DNA of 44,554 nucleotides from Paracoccaceae bacterium (GTDB lineage Bacteria > Pseudomonadota > Alphaproteobacteria > Rhodobacterales > Rhodobacteraceae). Positions 33,772-42,677 of the stretch are shown here, one piece after another. Below the pieces are notes generated by a model. The model made no database searches and was not told the origin of the DNA. It saw only the letters and a list, made by a program, of their open reading frames with translations. The position numbers were made by a program, and so were the translations under genes. The DNA lies in the NCBI GenBank assembly GCA_007695345.1, contig REDZ01000175.1, positions 1-44,554 of the forward strand. Reading direction: 5' to 3'. Within the stretch, counting starts at the first letter, position 1, and each line of letters begins with the position of its first letter.

Positions 33772-33842
33772 CCCCTCTGTTTGGACGGTGAAGCGCGGTC
33801 GTTTTCCCGCTACACTGCTGCAAAACACAGCAAACAGAGGGG
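33772..33842 (+). promoter_or_regulatory. Inverted repeat that can mask the OmpA-gene ribosome binding site
   Basis: CCCCTCTGTTTG (33772-33783) is exactly complementary to CAAACAGAGGGG (33831-33842), with 47 bases between them. The second arm includes GAGGGG, the ribosome binding site for the ATG at 33849. If transcription begins before 33772, the arms can pair and hide the site; if it begins within the 47 bases, they cannot. Confidence 0.5.
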
Positions 33843-33848
33843 CAATTC

Positions 33849-34829
33849 ATGCGATATGGACTCACGATGCTCGGCAGTCTGGCTGCAGGTCTTCTGGCAA
33901 TTTCCGGGCCGGCGCACGCCGATATCGACGATGCCTATGACCACCCGCAGATCGAACGTGTTGCCGGGTCGCGGATCGTCTATTTCAATCGCATCGAATA
34001 CGACCGGCTGTCCATTCCGACTGGCCCACATGCAGGGGATGGCGGGTTTGAGAGCAGCGAGACGCTGGAAGGCGAGGTGCTCAAGCTCAGCTATCTGTTC
34101 GAGAACCCGGACATCTCGCCCCTGCAGATCAAACGCAACTATCTGGACGCGCTAGAGGCACGGGGTTTCGACATCCTCTATGCCGACTCGCATGACGCGC
34201 TCAGCAGCAATGCCGGGCGGTCGTTCTACCGCGACTCGGGTATCTTCAGCCGCAGCGCGCGCAATTGCTGTCGGCTGGCGACCCGCAGCAGCAGCCGCGA
34301 TCTGCGCTATATTGCAGCGCAATCCGCCGATGGGTCCGTGCTGGTCGGAATAGCGGCCTTCAACGAAAGACGCGATCCCGGTGCGGCGGTCGAAATCGCT
34401 GTGGTCACATCTGCAGAAATGGGCACAGAGATGGATCATCAGCCGCTGACGGTCAGCGAGATGGAAACCGGACTGATCGAGGAAGGGCGCGTGGCGGTGC
34501 AGGACATCCTGTTCGAATTCGACTCAGCCAGCATTCTGCCCGAATCCTCGGACGCGCTGGGCACAGTGGCAACGCTGATGTCCGATGCGTCCGATCTGGC
34601 GCTGCTGGTCGTCGGACATACCGACAACAGTGGCAGCTATGACTACAATCTCAGCCTGTCGATGGCCCGCGCGCAGGCGGTGGTCGATTACCTGACCGGG
34701 CAGCATGGCATCGCCTCGGACAGGTTGCAGGCGGCGGGCGCGGGCATGATGGCGCCCATTTCCACCAACCGCACGGATGAAGGCCGCGCCCTGAACCGAC
34801 GGGTCGAGCTTGTGGAAATGGCGCGTTGA
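33849..34829 (+). CDS. OmpA-family outer-membrane protein
   Basis: A 326-residue exported protein: signal peptide ending PAHA (about residue 24), an N-terminal domain of unknown fold, and a C-terminal OmpA peptidoglycan-binding domain (ILFEFDSASILPESSDAL, VVGHTDNSGSYDYNLSLSM, ALNRRVELV). It anchors the outer membrane to the cell wall. The N-terminal part has several acidic stretches and a single CC pair (RNCCRLATR). GAGGGG ribosome binding site 6 bases before ATG. Confidence 0.88.
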   Translation: MRYGLTMLGSLAAGLLAISGPAHADIDDAYDHPQIERVAGSRIVYFNRIEYDRLSIPTGPHAGDGGFESSETLEGEVLKLSYLFENPDISPLQIKRNYLDALEARGFDILYADSHDALSSNAGRSFYRDSGIFSRSARNCCRLATRSSSRDLRYIAAQSADGSVLVGIAAFNERRDPGAAVEIAVVTSAEMGTEMDHQPLTVSEMETGLIEEGRVAVQDILFEFDSASILPESSDALGTVATLMSDASDLALLVVGHTDNSGSYDYNLSLSMARAQAVVDYLTGQHGIASDRLQAAGAGMMAPISTNRTDEGRALNRRVELVEMAR

Positions 34830-34894
34830 CCTGCAACAGCCCACGCGTCTGGGGCCACAGGCCCTGAACCGGAACAGCCTGAAGGACCTGAACA

Positions 34895-35584
34895 ATGCCG
34901 CAAACACCCAATTCCAGACAATCTGCCTGCATCGCGGTTGCAGCGGGTGCCCTGATGCTTGTGCCCGCCAGCGCCGTTGCTCTCGATGACGCCCCGGTGG
35001 CCGAGGCAACCGATTTCGTGTTTGAAGTGGTCGATATCGGGTTCTGCTTTCTGCCAGAGATGGCGGATGAGGAGATGCGCGACTTTGTGCTCGAGTCGGC
35101 CGGCACAGTGCCGCTGACCGGGGATGTGACCGCCCCGGTCGAGGCCGGGATCTATGGCAGCGGACATTTCATTCGCGGCAGCGGCGGGACAGAAGCGATC
35201 TCTGCCTCCATGCACGCCATGATGATCAATGACGCGGACGAGATCACCGCGCTGTGTCTGGTGATCCTGCCCACGGATGGGCCCGAGGGGTTCGAAGGGC
35301 AATTCACCCTGCTGGGCCCCGAGGAATATCCGGGCGAAGGCGAAGCGTATTACTCGGTCTTCGGGCGCATTCTGGGGCGCGATGCCACGGGCGAGGAGCA
35401 CAGCATCGCCGATCTGTCAGGTGGCGAGGGGACACTGCATCTGGATGCGGACGAGGGTGAGATGCTGACCGCGCGGCTGGAATTCTCGGGGGTGATGAAT
35501 GATGGACAGGACCTGCAATTCGCACTCGAGGCGGAGATGATAGAAATGCGCGACATGCGCTTCATGGACATGACCTCGCCATGA
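34895..35584 (+). CDS. Exported protein of unknown function
   Basis: A 229-residue protein with a cleavable signal (SACIAVAAGALMLVPASAVA), unusually acidic mature sequence (many Glu/Asp clusters such as EMADEEMRDF) and no recognised domain. It overlaps the next gene by an ATGA at 35581-35584, so the two are translationally coupled and probably act together. A ribosome binding site before ATG 34895 is weak (AAGGACC). Confidence 0.7.
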   Translation: MPQTPNSRQSACIAVAAGALMLVPASAVALDDAPVAEATDFVFEVVDIGFCFLPEMADEEMRDFVLESAGTVPLTGDVTAPVEAGIYGSGHFIRGSGGTEAISASMHAMMINDADEITALCLVILPTDGPEGFEGQFTLLGPEEYPGEGEAYYSVFGRILGRDATGEEHSIADLSGGEGTLHLDADEGEMLTARLEFSGVMNDGQDLQFALEAEMIEMRDMRFMDMTSP

Positions 35585-36183
35585 CCCGGATCGCGCGCCG
35601 CTTTCTCATCGCACTCTTGCTCACCTTGCCGCTTGCCCCTGCCATGGCGAGCGAGGTCACCTATCGGGTGGTCAATGTCGCATCAAATGACGTGCTGAAC
35701 GTGCGCGACCGGATCGGCGTGCCGGGCAGCAGGATCATCGGCATTCTGCCGCCTGGCACGCGGGGTGTCGTCTGGACCGGGCAGCAAGGTCGCGCCAGGG
35801 ATGGCGCGCTGTGGTATCGGATCGTGCACCCACGTGTCCCAGCAGGCGGCTGGGTGAATGCCCGGTTCCTGCAAAGGGAACAGGTCGCGGCAGCCCCGCC
35901 CCCGCCCTCTGCAGAGCCGCCCGGCAGCCAGTTCAAGGACCACACGGCGCATGAACGGCCCTGGCGGGTTGTGGGCGTCGCCTCGGATGATGTGCTGAAC
36001 ATCCGCGGGGGGCCAGGCGTGTCGCATGGCATTGTCGGCAGCTTCCCCCCCAATGCGCGGGATATCCGGATCACCGGGCGCATCCAGACGCTGCCAAGCG
36101 GCGCCGTCTGGGCCGAGGTGCGCGCCGCCACATTGCCGGGCGGGCGGGGCTGGGTAAATGGGCGTTTTCTGAATCCGATGTAG
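35581..36183 (+). CDS. Secreted protein with two SH3b domains
   Basis: A 200-residue exported protein: signal peptide (FLIALLLTLPLAPAMA), then two bacterial SH3-like repeats (VVNVASNDVLNVRDRIGVP and VVGVASDDVLNIRGGPGVS), separated by a proline-rich linker (AAPPPPSAEPPGSQ). SH3b domains often bind cell wall or peptides. Duplication is clear from the parallel phrases. It is coupled to the previous gene. Confidence 0.85.
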   Translation: MTRIARRFLIALLLTLPLAPAMASEVTYRVVNVASNDVLNVRDRIGVPGSRIIGILPPGTRGVVWTGQQGRARDGALWYRIVHPRVPAGGWVNARFLQREQVAAAPPPPSAEPPGSQFKDHTAHERPWRVVGVASDDVLNIRGGPGVSHGIVGSFPPNARDIRITGRIQTLPSGAVWAEVRAATLPGGRGWVNGRFLNPM

Positions 36184-36285
36184 CAGTCTGTTTGAAGGGG
36201 GTTGAATGGATAGACGCGGATCGGCACTCTCTGAACGGACGGGGCGCGCAACACCGCGCAGACCCGAAAACCGTGACAAGAGGCC

Positions 36286-36771
36286 ATGATGCACCACACG
36301 ATCCGCACCACATCTTTCGCAGCAGCACTCGCCCTGATGGCCCAGCCGGGCATTTCAGGCACCGAGGCGCCCATCCTGACCCTGACGGGAAACCTGCCTG
36401 ATGGCCCCGTCACCCTGAGCCGCAACGACCTGAAGGATTTGCCACAGCATGAGATCCGCACCTCGACCACGGTTACCGATGGCACACCGCTTTTCGAAGG
36501 GTTCCTGATGCGCGACCTGCTGGACGAGATTGGCGCCGAGGGCAGCACGATCACCGCGCGGGCGCTGAATGACTACCTGATGGAAATTCCGCGCGAGGAT
36601 TTCGAGACTTATGATGTTATCGGCGCGCTTTACATGGATGGCGAAGAACTGACCGCACGCGACAAGGGGCCTGTGTGGATCGTGTATCCGCGCGACGATC
36701 ACACGGACCTGCAGGACATCAGATACGACACCAGGTGGGTCTGGCAACTTGTTGAAATACATATTGAATAA
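36286..36771 (+). CDS. Exported molybdopterin-oxidoreductase-fold protein lacking the cofactor cysteine
   Basis: A 161-residue protein with a signal peptide and the sulfite-oxidase/Oxidored_molyb fold: LTLTGNLPDGPVTLSRNDLK, then FEGFLMRDLLDEIGAEGS, and WIVYPRDDHTDLQDIR. The catalytic Cys that would hold molybdenum is replaced (STTV where Cys is expected), so this is likely a binding or sensory protein, not an enzyme. ATG at 36286; a second ATG three bases on gives better spacing from AAGAGG. A regulator follows 66 bases later. Confidence 0.65.
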   Translation: MMHHTIRTTSFAAALALMAQPGISGTEAPILTLTGNLPDGPVTLSRNDLKDLPQHEIRTSTTVTDGTPLFEGFLMRDLLDEIGAEGSTITARALNDYLMEIPREDFETYDVIGALYMDGEELTARDKGPVWIVYPRDDHTDLQDIRYDTRWVWQLVEIHIE

Positions 36772-36837
36772 CACCTGTCAGCGGGTATGTCCGTTCGGAC
36801 CCGCCGCGCTGACATCCAGCCAGCGAGGGGGACGACC

Positions 36838-37812
36838 ATGACCGATGACGCGCCGCTGATCCTGTGTTGCGAGGATGAACCGCAACTGCTTCGTGATATC
36901 TGCGAGGAAGTGCAAGGCGCAGGCTACAGGGTGATCGCCGCGCGAAACGGGGCCGAATTGCTGGCCCATCTGGAACATTCCACCCCTGATCTGATCCTGT
37001 GCGACATCATGATGCCCGGCATTGATGGCTATGGCGTGCTGGCCCGTCTGCGGCGCGATCACCCGCATCTGGCCCATGTGCCGCTGGTGTTTCTGTCGGC
37101 CCTGTCGATGACCGAGGCCGTCGTTCAGGGAAAACGGCTGGGCGCGGATGACTACCTGACCAAGCCGATCAATTATGATCTTCTGATCTCGACCATAGAG
37201 GCGCGGCTGCGGCAGAGTTGCGAAGCCCGCTCTGCCCTGCGGCAAAGCGCGGTTCTGGGGCGCCACCTGTTCGAATCACTTTCGGTCGGACTACTTGTCT
37301 TTACCCCGAACGGGCAGATGACGCAGGCCAATGCCTCGGCGCGCGCCGTCATGGGCAGTGCCGCCGAACGGATCGCCGACCGGCTGGCAGAGCCTGTCCG
37401 CCGCGTCGGTGCGCGGGCCGAGGCCGGGCATGAAGACAGCCTGTCGCTGATGCTGGACGATACCACGAACCAGATGGCGCAGATTCATGGCTGCCCGCCC
37501 GACCCGAGCACGGACGATCCCTGTATGGTCATCGTCTTTCTGAGCGATTCCTCGACACGCGGGCTGTTGTCGATGGCCGCGCTGCGCGAGTTGTTCGGCC
37601 TGACCCCGACCGAGGCACGGGTTGTCCGCAATCTGGCGCGCGGCCTGCGCCCCGAAGAGATCAGCCAGAAACTGGGAGTGGCGCAGACCACCATCGCGTT
37701 CCATCTGCGCAATGTCTTTGCCAAGACCAAGACCCATCGTCAGGCGCAGCTTGTCGCGCTGGCCCACACGCTTCCGCTGCGCGACCCGGCGCGCACGCTG
37801 CCGGGGGGCTGA
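36838..37812 (+). CDS. Response regulator REC-PAS-LuxR
   Basis: A 324-residue regulator: receiver (ILCCEDEPQLLRD, phospho-acceptor Asp56 in LCDIMMPGIDG, Lys in DYLTKPIN), a PAS-like middle (SVGLLVFTPNGQMTQANAS) and a LuxR-type HTH (LTPTEARVVRNLARGLRPEE, IAFHLRNVFAKTKTHR). No histidine kinase is adjacent. GAGGGG lies 7 bases before ATG 36838. A bidirectional terminator follows at 37823-37853. Confidence 0.9.
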   Translation: MTDDAPLILCCEDEPQLLRDICEEVQGAGYRVIAARNGAELLAHLEHSTPDLILCDIMMPGIDGYGVLARLRRDHPHLAHVPLVFLSALSMTEAVVQGKRLGADDYLTKPINYDLLISTIEARLRQSCEARSALRQSAVLGRHLFESLSVGLLVFTPNGQMTQANASARAVMGSAAERIADRLAEPVRRVGARAEAGHEDSLSLMLDDTTNQMAQIHGCPPDPSTDDPCMVIVFLSDSSTRGLLSMAALRELFGLTPTEARVVRNLARGLRPEEISQKLGVAQTTIAFHLRNVFAKTKTHRQAQLVALAHTLPLRDPARTLPGG

Positions 37813-37822
37813 GCGGGCGATG

Positions 37823-37853
37823 AAAAAACCCCCGGCACCGGGCCGGGGGTTTT
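37823..37853 (+). terminator. Bidirectional Rho-independent terminator
   Basis: CCCCCGGC-ACCGG-GCCGGGGG (37829-37849), with AAAAAA before and TTTT after. It ends both the plus-strand response regulator and the minus-strand BMP gene, whose stop is at 37873. Confidence 0.9.
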
Positions 37854-37872
37854 GCATCATGGCGTTTCCCGA

Positions 37873-38940
37873 TCAGTTCGGAAATTCCGAGGTGATCCCC
37901 TCGACGTAGAAATCCATCGTGGCAAGCGCACCATCCTCGGCCACTTCACCATCGGCCAGCCAGGGCGAGCCGTCCTGACGATTGATGGGGCCTGTGAAGG
38001 GGTGATACTCGCCCGAGGAAATGGCCGCGATCAGCTCATCGGCCTCTTCCTGCAGCTCTGCCGGGATACGGTCATTCCAGGGTGCCATCTCGATGATCCC
38101 GTCGCCCAGACCCAGCCAGGAATTCTGTGCTTCCCATTCGCCTTCCTTGAACGCCTCGACACGGCTGATGTAATAGGGCGCCCAGCGGTCGACGATCGCG
38201 CTCAGATGCGCATTCGGGCCGAAATCGACCATGTTGCTGGCCTGACCAAAGGCCATCACACCCGCATCTTCGGCCACACGCACGGCCGCCGTTGAATCGG
38301 TGTGCTGCATGATCACATCCGCACCCTGTTCGATCAGGGTTTCGGCGGCATCGGCCTCGAGCGAGGGGTCGAACCAGCTATAGGTCCAGATGATGCGGAA
38401 TTCGACATCCGGGTTCACGGCCTTGGCGTGCAGATAGGCCGAGTTTATGCCTGACACCACTGCCGGGATCGGGAAGGACGCAATATAGCCGATGGTGTTC
38501 GTCTCGGTCATCTTGCCGCCGATATGGCCAAGCACGGCGCGCCCTTCATAGAAGCGCGCATCATACAGCGACACGTTCGGGTGTTCCTGAATGTAGCCGG
38601 TGGCGTGCTGAAAGGCGACATCGGGGAAGCGCCCCGCCACGGCGTTGACATCGGGGCCGTAGCCGAAGGACGCAGCAAAGATCATGTCCGTGCCCGACAG
38701 CGCCATCTGTGTCATCACGCGTTCGGCATCGGCGCCGTAATCGACATTCTCGACAATGCTGGTTTCAACCGCATCCCCGAAATGGTCCTGCAATTCCTGG
38801 CGCGCGCGGTCATGGCCAGCGGTCCAGCCGAAATCACCCACCGGGCCGATATAGATAAACCCGATCTTGGTCGGATCATCAGCCAGGGCCGGTGTGGCAA
38901 GCGCGACACTCGCAACAGCAGCGGTCAGCAGTTTCTTCAT
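37873..38940 (-). CDS. BMP-family (Med/TmpC) ABC transporter substrate-binding protein
   Basis: A 355-residue periplasmic protein with signal peptide (MKKLLTAAVASVALATPALA) and a periplasmic-binding fold typical of the basic membrane protein family, with IGFIYIGPVGDFGWTAGHD at the start of the mature part and FAASFGYGPDVNAVAGRFPD. BMP proteins commonly bind nucleosides or related compounds. It is the last gene of its operon, 32 bases after the permease gene. Confidence 0.92.
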   Translation of the reverse strand: MKKLLTAAVASVALATPALADDPTKIGFIYIGPVGDFGWTAGHDRARQELQDHFGDAVETSIVENVDYGADAERVMTQMALSGTDMIFAASFGYGPDVNAVAGRFPDVAFQHATGYIQEHPNVSLYDARFYEGRAVLGHIGGKMTETNTIGYIASFPIPAVVSGINSAYLHAKAVNPDVEFRIIWTYSWFDPSLEADAAETLIEQGADVIMQHTDSTAAVRVAEDAGVMAFGQASNMVDFGPNAHLSAIVDRWAPYYISRVEAFKEGEWEAQNSWLGLGDGIIEMAPWNDRIPAELQEEADELIAAISSGEYHPFTGPINRQDGSPWLADGEVAEDGALATMDFYVEGITSEFPN

Positions 38941-38972
38941 TTTGGTAGTCTCCCTGTTGGCAGCGTGAAGCC

Positions 38973-39905
38973 TCAGCTAGAGGCGTGGAATGGTTTGTTC
39001 AGCGAGCCGGGCGCGTTCAGCGACGCGCGCGCCTTGCCCGAGGATATGAGAACAAGCACGAGGATCGTTATCAGGTAGGGCGACATTGACAAGTACTCGA
39101 CCGGGATGCGCACGCCTGCAGCCTGCAGATTCAACTGCAGCACGACAACCCCGCCGAACAGATAGGCACCCGCAAGTGCGCGCCATGGCCGCCAGCTTGC
39201 AAAGACCACCAGCGCCAACGCGATCCAGCCTGCGCCGACGGTCATGCCTTCGGTCCATCCGGCCACCCGGATCAGTGACAGATAGGCGCCCCCCAGCCCC
39301 GCGCAGGCGCCGCCGAACAGAATGGCCATCAGGCGCACGCGCTTGACATGATAGCCCAGCGCATGGGCAGCATCGTGGTTTTCACCCACCGCCCGCAGGA
39401 TCATCCCCGCGCGGCTGTATTTCAGGAACCACCAGACAGCGCCCACCAGCGCAATGGTCAGATAGACGACGATGTCATGGCGGAAAAAGGCGCGGCCGAA
39501 GAACGGGATCTGTGCCAAGGGGCCAAGGTCCAGGCGCGGCGTGCGGGGGGGCGTGATGCCTACATATTGCTGCCCCAGCAGCGCTGTCAGCCCCAGCCCG
39601 AACAAGGTCAGCGCAAGCCCTGTGGCCACATGGTTCGTCATCAGCACCTGGGTCAGCAACGCAAACAGCGCCGCCAGCACCATGCCTGCCAGCGCCGCGC
39701 CGACAAAGCCGAGCAGCGGGCTGCCCGAATTCACCGCGATGATGAAACCAAGGCAGGCGCCCATGATCATCATGCCCTCGACCCCGAGGTTCAGCACGCC
39801 CGATTTCTCGACCACCAACTCACCGATGGCGGCAAGCAGGATCGGGGTGGCGGCAACCATCAATGCGGCCAGCAGAACGGCAGGGTTGATCGAGCCGAGG
39901 ATCAT
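38973..39905 (-). CDS. ABC transporter permease (BMP/nucleoside type), second permease
   Basis: A 310-residue membrane protein of the BPD_transp_2 family with about eight hydrophobic segments. ESIGxxL-like segment LGVEGMMIMGACLGFII is present; KSGVLNLGVEGMM is the conserved EAA-like site of this family. It begins where the first permease ends (ATGA overlap 39902-39905). Together with the other permease it forms the membrane channel. Confidence 0.9.
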   Translation of the reverse strand: MILGSINPAVLLAALMVAATPILLAAIGELVVEKSGVLNLGVEGMMIMGACLGFIIAVNSGSPLLGFVGAALAGMVLAALFALLTQVLMTNHVATGLALTLFGLGLTALLGQQYVGITPPRTPRLDLGPLAQIPFFGRAFFRHDIVVYLTIALVGAVWWFLKYSRAGMILRAVGENHDAAHALGYHVKRVRLMAILFGGACAGLGGAYLSLIRVAGWTEGMTVGAGWIALALVVFASWRPWRALAGAYLFGGVVVLQLNLQAAGVRIPVEYLSMSPYLITILVLVLISSGKARASLNAPGSLNKPFHASS

Positions 39906-40987
39906 GCGCGCGCTCCTTGCGTCAGGCGGATGCGGTAATTTGTCTGGAAATCCAGCGCCAGCAGAAAGAACAGCAGCATGCCCTGAAACACCTGAATGGA
40001 CGCGCCGGGCAGTTGCAGCATCATCTGGCTAAGTTCCCCGCCGATATAGGTCAGCCCCAGCAGGAACCCCGCCAGCACGATCCCGATGGGGTTCAGCCGC
40101 CCCAGAAAGGCCACGATGATGGCGGTAAAGCCATAGCCCGTCGCAAATTCGATCCGCACCTGCCCGCCGGGGCCGGATACTTCGAACATGCCCGCCAGCC
40201 CCGCCAGCGCCCCCGCAAGCCCCAGACATATGATGACCAGCCGTGCAGGCGACACACCGCCAAAGCGCGCAGCGCGCGGGGCCTGCCCCGCAAGCTGCAC
40301 ATGAAAGCCCAGCATATGCCGCGTCATCATCACATAGGCAAAGATCACGGCAATCAGCGCCGCGACCACCCCCCAATGCAGGCCGGTATTCGCGATCAAC
40401 TCTGCATTATGGGCAGAGTCGTAGCGCCGCAGATCGCGCGAGCCGGGAAAGCCCGGCTGGTCGGGGTTACGCATCAGCCCCAGCGCCATCGCGGCCAGAA
40501 TCCGTTCGGCCACATAGACCAGCAGCAAAGAGACGAGAATTTCATTCGTGTTGAAGCGGGTTTTCAGAATAGCCGGGATCATCGCCCACATGAACCCGCC
40601 CAGTGCGCCCGCCAGGATCATCAGCGGGAAAATATACCAACCCTCGATCGGGTAGAAGGCAAGCGCCACACCCGCACCGAACAGCGCGCCCATGATATAC
40701 TGCCCCTCGGCCCCGATATTCCAGATATTGGCCTTGAACCCGATGGCCAGCCCCACGGCAATCAGGATCAGCGGCGCGGTCTTGATCAGCAATTGCGGGC
40801 GTGAATAGCTGCCGAACTGTTCACTGAAGAGCGGGTCGAAAAAGATCAGGCGGATCGCGGCGACCGGGTCCTTGCCAAGGGCGGCGAACATAATGCCGCC
40901 TGCGATCATGGTCAGCACAACCGCCAGAAACGGATTGGCGATGCGCCAGATCTTCGACGGCTCCTTGCGTCTTTCCAGCCGGATCAT
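39902..40987 (-). CDS. ABC transporter permease (BMP/nucleoside type), first permease
   Basis: A 361-residue membrane protein, BPD_transp_2 family; NIWNIGAEGQYIMGALFGAG is the conserved loop. About nine transmembrane segments. It overlaps the ATPase stop (40984-40987) by ATGA and is followed by an ATGA to the second permease. It is the longer of the two channel subunits. Confidence 0.9.
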   Translation of the reverse strand: MIRLERRKEPSKIWRIANPFLAVVLTMIAGGIMFAALGKDPVAAIRLIFFDPLFSEQFGSYSRPQLLIKTAPLILIAVGLAIGFKANIWNIGAEGQYIMGALFGAGVALAFYPIEGWYIFPLMILAGALGGFMWAMIPAILKTRFNTNEILVSLLLVYVAERILAAMALGLMRNPDQPGFPGSRDLRRYDSAHNAELIANTGLHWGVVAALIAVIFAYVMMTRHMLGFHVQLAGQAPRAARFGGVSPARLVIICLGLAGALAGLAGMFEVSGPGGQVRIEFATGYGFTAIIVAFLGRLNPIGIVLAGFLLGLTYIGGELSQMMLQLPGASIQVFQGMLLFFLLALDFQTNYRIRLTQGARA

Positions 40988-42510
40988 TCGGCGGCCTCAT
41001 GCGCGACATGCATATCGCCCGATCCCCCCATCATCAGCCCGATCTCTTCCACGCTCAGACCCTTTGCAGGGCGCACGCGGGATAGCCGCCCCTCATTCAG
41101 GGCAGCGAAACTGTCGGCCACTTCCAGCAATTCATCCAGATCCTGACTGATGACCAGAACCGCGGCCCCCTTGCCCGCCAGATCCAGAAGCGCCTGCCGG
41201 ATGGTCGCGGCGGCGCTGGCATCCACGCCCCATGTGGGCTGGTTCACGATGATGACATCCGGGTCGAGTTCGATCTCGCGCCCGATGACGAATTTCTGCA
41301 GGTTGCCGCCCGACAGCGCGCGCGCCAGCACATGCGGCCCCGGTGTGCGCACATCAAAGCGCGTGATGATGTCGCGCGCAAAGGCTTCGGCCTTGCCCCA
41401 GTCTATGAACCCGCCGCGTTCCAGCCGCTTGCGCCGCGCGGCTGACAGCAGCGCGTTTTCCGTCAGGGTCATATCCGGGGCGGCGGCATGGCCCAGCCGT
41501 TCCTCCGGCGCGGCGACGACGCCAAGCCCACGGCGGCCATTCGGCCCCAGATGGCCGACAGGCTTGCCCCGCAGCCGCACCTGATCGCGCGGCGCACGCA
41601 ATTCGCCCGACAGCATCAGCAAAAGCTCATCCTGTCCGTTGCCCGCGACACCCGCGATGCCCAGCACCTCGCCCGCGCGCAGCTGGAACGAAATATCCTT
41701 TAGCGATGTGCCGAACGGGTTGCTGGATTTCAGCGACAGATTCTCGACCTCCAGCACCACATCGCCCATGGCGCGGGCCGGACGTTCGGGCGGGGTCAGG
41801 ATCTGGCCGACCATCAACTCGGCCAGTTCGCGCGCCGATTTTTCGCGCGGATCGCAAGTCGCCACCTTGCGCCCGCCCCGCAGGATCGTGGCCTCATCAC
41901 ACAGGGTGCGGATTTCTTCCAGCTTGTGCGAGATATAGAGGATCGCCGTCCCCTCGGATGCCAGCTTGCGCAGGGTGCGGAACAGGATTTCGACCTCTTG
42001 CGGGGTCAGCACGGATGTGGGTTCGTCCATGATCAGCAGCCTGGGGTCCTGCAACAGGCAGCGCACGATCTCGACCCGCTGGCGTTCACCCGCAGACAAT
42101 TCGCCCACCAGACGCGACGGGTCCAGCGGCAGGCCATACGCCTCGGACACAGTGCGGATACGCCGGGCCAGATCGCGCAGGGGCGGCGGGTTTTCCATGC
42201 CCAACGCTACATTCTCGGCCACATCCAGCGCGTCGAACAGGCTGAAATGCTGGAACACCATGGCGATCCCGTTCAGCCGCGCTTCGGTCGGTTGGCTGGG
42301 GGCGAAGGGCTCTCCATGCAGGGTCATCCGACCGGAATCGGGGCGCACCAGCCCGTAGATCATCTTGACCAGCGTGGATTTCCCGGCCCCATTCTCGCCC
42401 AGCAGCGCGTGGATCTGCCCCTCACCGATGTTGAACGAGATATCGTCATTCGCACGCACCCCGGGATAGGACTTTGTCAGACCGTCAAGTTGCATCAGGG
42501 GGGCAGGCAT
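40984..42510 (-). CDS. ABC transporter ATP-binding protein (BMP/nucleoside type, two ABC domains)
   Basis: A 508-residue twin ABC protein. First half: LLGENGAGKSTLVKMI (Walker A), GELSAGERQRVEIVR (signature), LLIMDEPTSVLTPQE (Walker B). Second half: GVAGNGQDELLLML (degenerate Walker A), LSGGNLQKFVIGREI (signature), VIIVNQPTWGVD with Gln in place of the catalytic Glu, normal for this sugar/nucleoside family. Start chosen at ATG 42510 with GGAAG 7 bases before; an ATG at 42495 and a longer frame to 42627 exist. It diverges from dnaE. The 167 bases between the two starts should hold both promoters, but I cannot place convincing -35/-10 boxes. Confidence 0.93.
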   Translation of the reverse strand: MPAPLMQLDGLTKSYPGVRANDDISFNIGEGQIHALLGENGAGKSTLVKMIYGLVRPDSGRMTLHGEPFAPSQPTEARLNGIAMVFQHFSLFDALDVAENVALGMENPPPLRDLARRIRTVSEAYGLPLDPSRLVGELSAGERQRVEIVRCLLQDPRLLIMDEPTSVLTPQEVEILFRTLRKLASEGTAILYISHKLEEIRTLCDEATILRGGRKVATCDPREKSARELAELMVGQILTPPERPARAMGDVVLEVENLSLKSSNPFGTSLKDISFQLRAGEVLGIAGVAGNGQDELLLMLSGELRAPRDQVRLRGKPVGHLGPNGRRGLGVVAAPEERLGHAAAPDMTLTENALLSAARRKRLERGGFIDWGKAEAFARDIITRFDVRTPGPHVLARALSGGNLQKFVIGREIELDPDVIIVNQPTWGVDASAAATIRQALLDLAGKGAAVLVISQDLDELLEVADSFAALNEGRLSRVRPAKGLSVEEIGLMMGGSGDMHVAHEAAE

Positions 42511-42677
42511 CAGGGCTTCCGTAGCTGTGACAGGGCTCGCCCGAGAAAACCTGCCTTGCGCCCCCATGACAAGCAAAATCGCAAAATGATGTGGCACCAG
42601 GGCGCACAATGTCCATCGCTTGGCCATACGCGCTTTTCATCTTTCGCGTCGTCGTCGCCGGATTTATGCTGGCAGTC

